This document shows positions 62,772 through 64,000 of a stretch of 64,000 nt of DNA, one piece after another. Each line of letters starts with the position of its first letter. The stretch's first letter is position 1. The notes below the pieces were generated by a model. That model was not told the origin of the DNA. It ran no database searches and saw nothing but the letters and a program-made list of their open reading frames with translations. Made by a program: the position numbers and the translations under genes. The stretch is from Adonisia turfae CCMR0081 (GTDB lineage Bacteria > Cyanobacteriota > Cyanobacteriia > Phormidesmidales > Phormidesmidaceae). Location: positions 4,829,240 through 4,893,239 of the forward strand of contig NZ_QXHD01000004.1 of assembly GCF_011009555.1 (NCBI RefSeq), written 5' to 3'.

Positions 62772-63163
62772 CCTACGCTGATCTACTGTGAACCCTCTTA
62801 AAGGGTACTGTGTATGTATCTAGAAGATAATGTCCCAAAAGGTAGACATGGTCTTGAATTTGCCCACTCTGCAACTTATGCGTACATGGTAGCTCCAAAA
62901 GGAAAGGTAAAAGATCGACTAGACATCTCAAACTATCCTGTTTGTTATTTTTAGCTTTCTTTCATACTTGACTTCAATTTGCTTGGAGAGAATTTAGGAA
63001 AGAGCTTTTTTAGAAATAAATAGTTCCTCTGTAGGAACCCACTGCTGTACGTCCAATACAGGATCAGAATCAGTTGTCTGCATCCTGACGGGTGCACCAA
63101 TGTGCACCTCTACCAAACCAAATTTGCACAAAATCTTGAATCTTTAGTCGTTAGGAAAAACCA
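62772..63163. other. Non-coding interval upstream of cobW
   Basis: These 392 bp contain a GGTGCA...TGCACC inverted repeat at 63,091-63,108, about 55 bp before the cobW start. It could be an operator. No second B12 box and no open frame were seen. Confidence 0.45.
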
Positions 63164-64000
63164 ATGCATAAAATTCCTGTTACCGTAGTCACCGGCTTTC
63201 TAGGTTCCGGTAAAACTACGCTGGTGCGTCATCTATTGCAAAACAACCAGGGACGACGCATCGCTGTATTAGTCAACGAGTTTGGAGAAGTTGGCATTGA
63301 TGGAGAAATTCTAAAATCCTGCCAGGTCTGTGATGAAGATGAGACCCCTGATACTAAAATTCTAGAGCTTGCTAATGGGTGTCTATGCTGCACTGTGCAA
63401 GAAGAGTTTTTGCCTACCATGCAAACTCTTCTAAAGCGACGAGAAGACATTGACTGTATTGTCATTGAAACCTCAGGGTTAGCGCTGCCGAAGCCTTTAG
63501 TGCAGGCATTTCGTTGGCCTGAAATTCGGACTGGCGCAACCGTGGATGGTGTGGTGACGGTGGTGGATGGCAATGCCCTTGCCAAGGGTCAAATTGTTGG
63601 CGCTCTAGAGGCCCTAGAATCCCAACGACAGGCAGATGACTCATTAGACCATGAGACACCCATTGAGGAACTGTTTGAGGATCAGCTAGCCTGTGCTGAT
63701 ATGGTGCTACTGACTAAGACCGATGTGATGTCGGAGGATAACCGTCTTAAGGTACAACGATGGCTCCAACAGAAGGCACCCACGGGTGTTAAGGTTGTTC
63801 CTTGTCAGCAGGGTGAGATTAGCCCAGATATTTTGCTGGGCTTTAATGCCGCTGTTGAAGATGACTTGGATAGTCGTCACAGCCATCATGATCATGAAGA
63901 AGAGCATGAGCATGACGATCATCTGGAGTCCGTTTATGTTGAGCTAGATAAGGCGTTTGAGCCTGCTGTTTTGGTGCAACGTTTGCAATCATTGGTGAAG
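63164..64000 (+). CDS. cobW: CobW-family GTPase / metallochaperone (truncated by window end)
   Basis: An open frame of 279 codons runs from ATG 63164 to the window end without a stop. It has Walker A GFLGSGKTT (residues 11-19), the metal-binding CLCC (73-76), an NKxD-like LLTKTD and a His/Asp/Glu-rich stretch at about 232-247 (SRHSHHDHEEEHEHDDH). These define the COG0523/CobW group of GTPases that deliver metals. Next to cobN, cobO and hupE, cobalt delivery is the most likely role. Zinc cannot be excluded. The C-terminal domain is cut off. Confidence 0.92.
   Translation, partial: MHKIPVTVVTGFLGSGKTTLVRHLLQNNQGRRIAVLVNEFGEVGIDGEILKSCQVCDEDETPDTKILELANGCLCCTVQEEFLPTMQTLLKRREDIDCIVIETSGLALPKPLVQAFRWPEIRTGATVDGVVTVVDGNALAKGQIVGALEALESQRQADDSLDHETPIEELFEDQLACADMVLLTKTDVMSEDNRLKVQRWLQQKAPTGVKVVPCQQGEISPDILLGFNAAVEDDLDSRHSHHDHEEEHEHDDHLESVYVELDKAFEPAVLVQRLQSLVK

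Noticed and set aside
1..64000. CRISPR array, tRNA or rRNA genes
   Set aside because: No regularly spaced repeat-spacer pattern and no TWCGANNC-type tRNA arm with a matching fold was noticed by eye; a covariance-model scan would be decisive.

Overview
The window comes from a cyanobacterium. The HIP1 octamer GCGATCGC recurs from about 6,994 onward, and the gene set is cyanobacterial: the NDH-1 proteins NdhS and CRR6, the photosystem II factors PAM68 and Psb29/Thf1, a HetZ-related protein, aerobic HemF, and a CobN/CobO/HupE/CobW cobalt-cobalamin set. I cannot name the genus. No rRNA, tRNA or CRISPR array was seen.

Layout. (1) 1-146 is the tail of an IS630-type transposase. (2) 207-13,876 is a surface-polysaccharide locus, all on the minus strand. 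Its promoter-proximal half makes a nucleotide-activated sugar: a WbpA-like dehydrogenase, WbpB-like oxidoreductase, WbpD-like acetyltransferase, epimerase and DegT-type aminotransferase. These fit UDP-2,3-diacetamido-2,3-dideoxy-uronic acid. They are followed by a methyltransferase, an AsnB-like amidotransferase, an acyltransferase, two glycosyltransferases, a Wzx-type flippase and another methyltransferase. The distal 6 kb is AT-rich and lacks HIP1 sites, which suggests acquired DNA. (3) 14,072-30,094 is mostly housekeeping: a GHL10-type secreted hydrolase, rpsO-PAM68, an ATPase-less PilB-like protein with a HetZ-related protein, galE, proB, the ruvX-DUF3727-mltG-yqeG block, an F420-ligase-like protein, CRR6 and WecB. 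(4) 30,185-37,161 holds four large polytopic GT-C-like proteins. It carries four independent short tandem duplications, one of which shifts the frame at a protein's C-terminus. (5) 37,185-44,824 contains Psb29, a STAS protein, hemF, an SRPBCC protein, mrp, rodA, ndhS and a HAS-barrel protein. (6) 45,139-49,773 pairs an allophanate hydrolase-like amidase with a divergent SsuABC/TauABC-type ABC importer. (7) 49,774-54,870 is accessory DNA: a 522-bp foldback element, minisatellites, a decayed gene, a sucrase/ferredoxin-like protein, a small unknown protein and a predicted pseudokinase. (8) 54,960-64,000 has an orphan pstB, then cobN-cobO, pyrC, a cobalamin riboswitch with hupE, and cobW, which runs off the end.

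How the parts work together. Regions 2 and 4, with WecB and GalE, supply sugar nucleotides, assembly and membrane glycosyl transfer for envelope glycans. Region 8 links cobalt uptake (HupE, under B12 control), cobalt insertion (CobN), a metallochaperone-like GTPase (CobW) and corrinoid adenosylation (CobO). The least expected structures are the slippage scars in the GT-C cluster, the foldback element, the long palindromes, and a kinase-like protein whose catalytic Asp is replaced by Asn.
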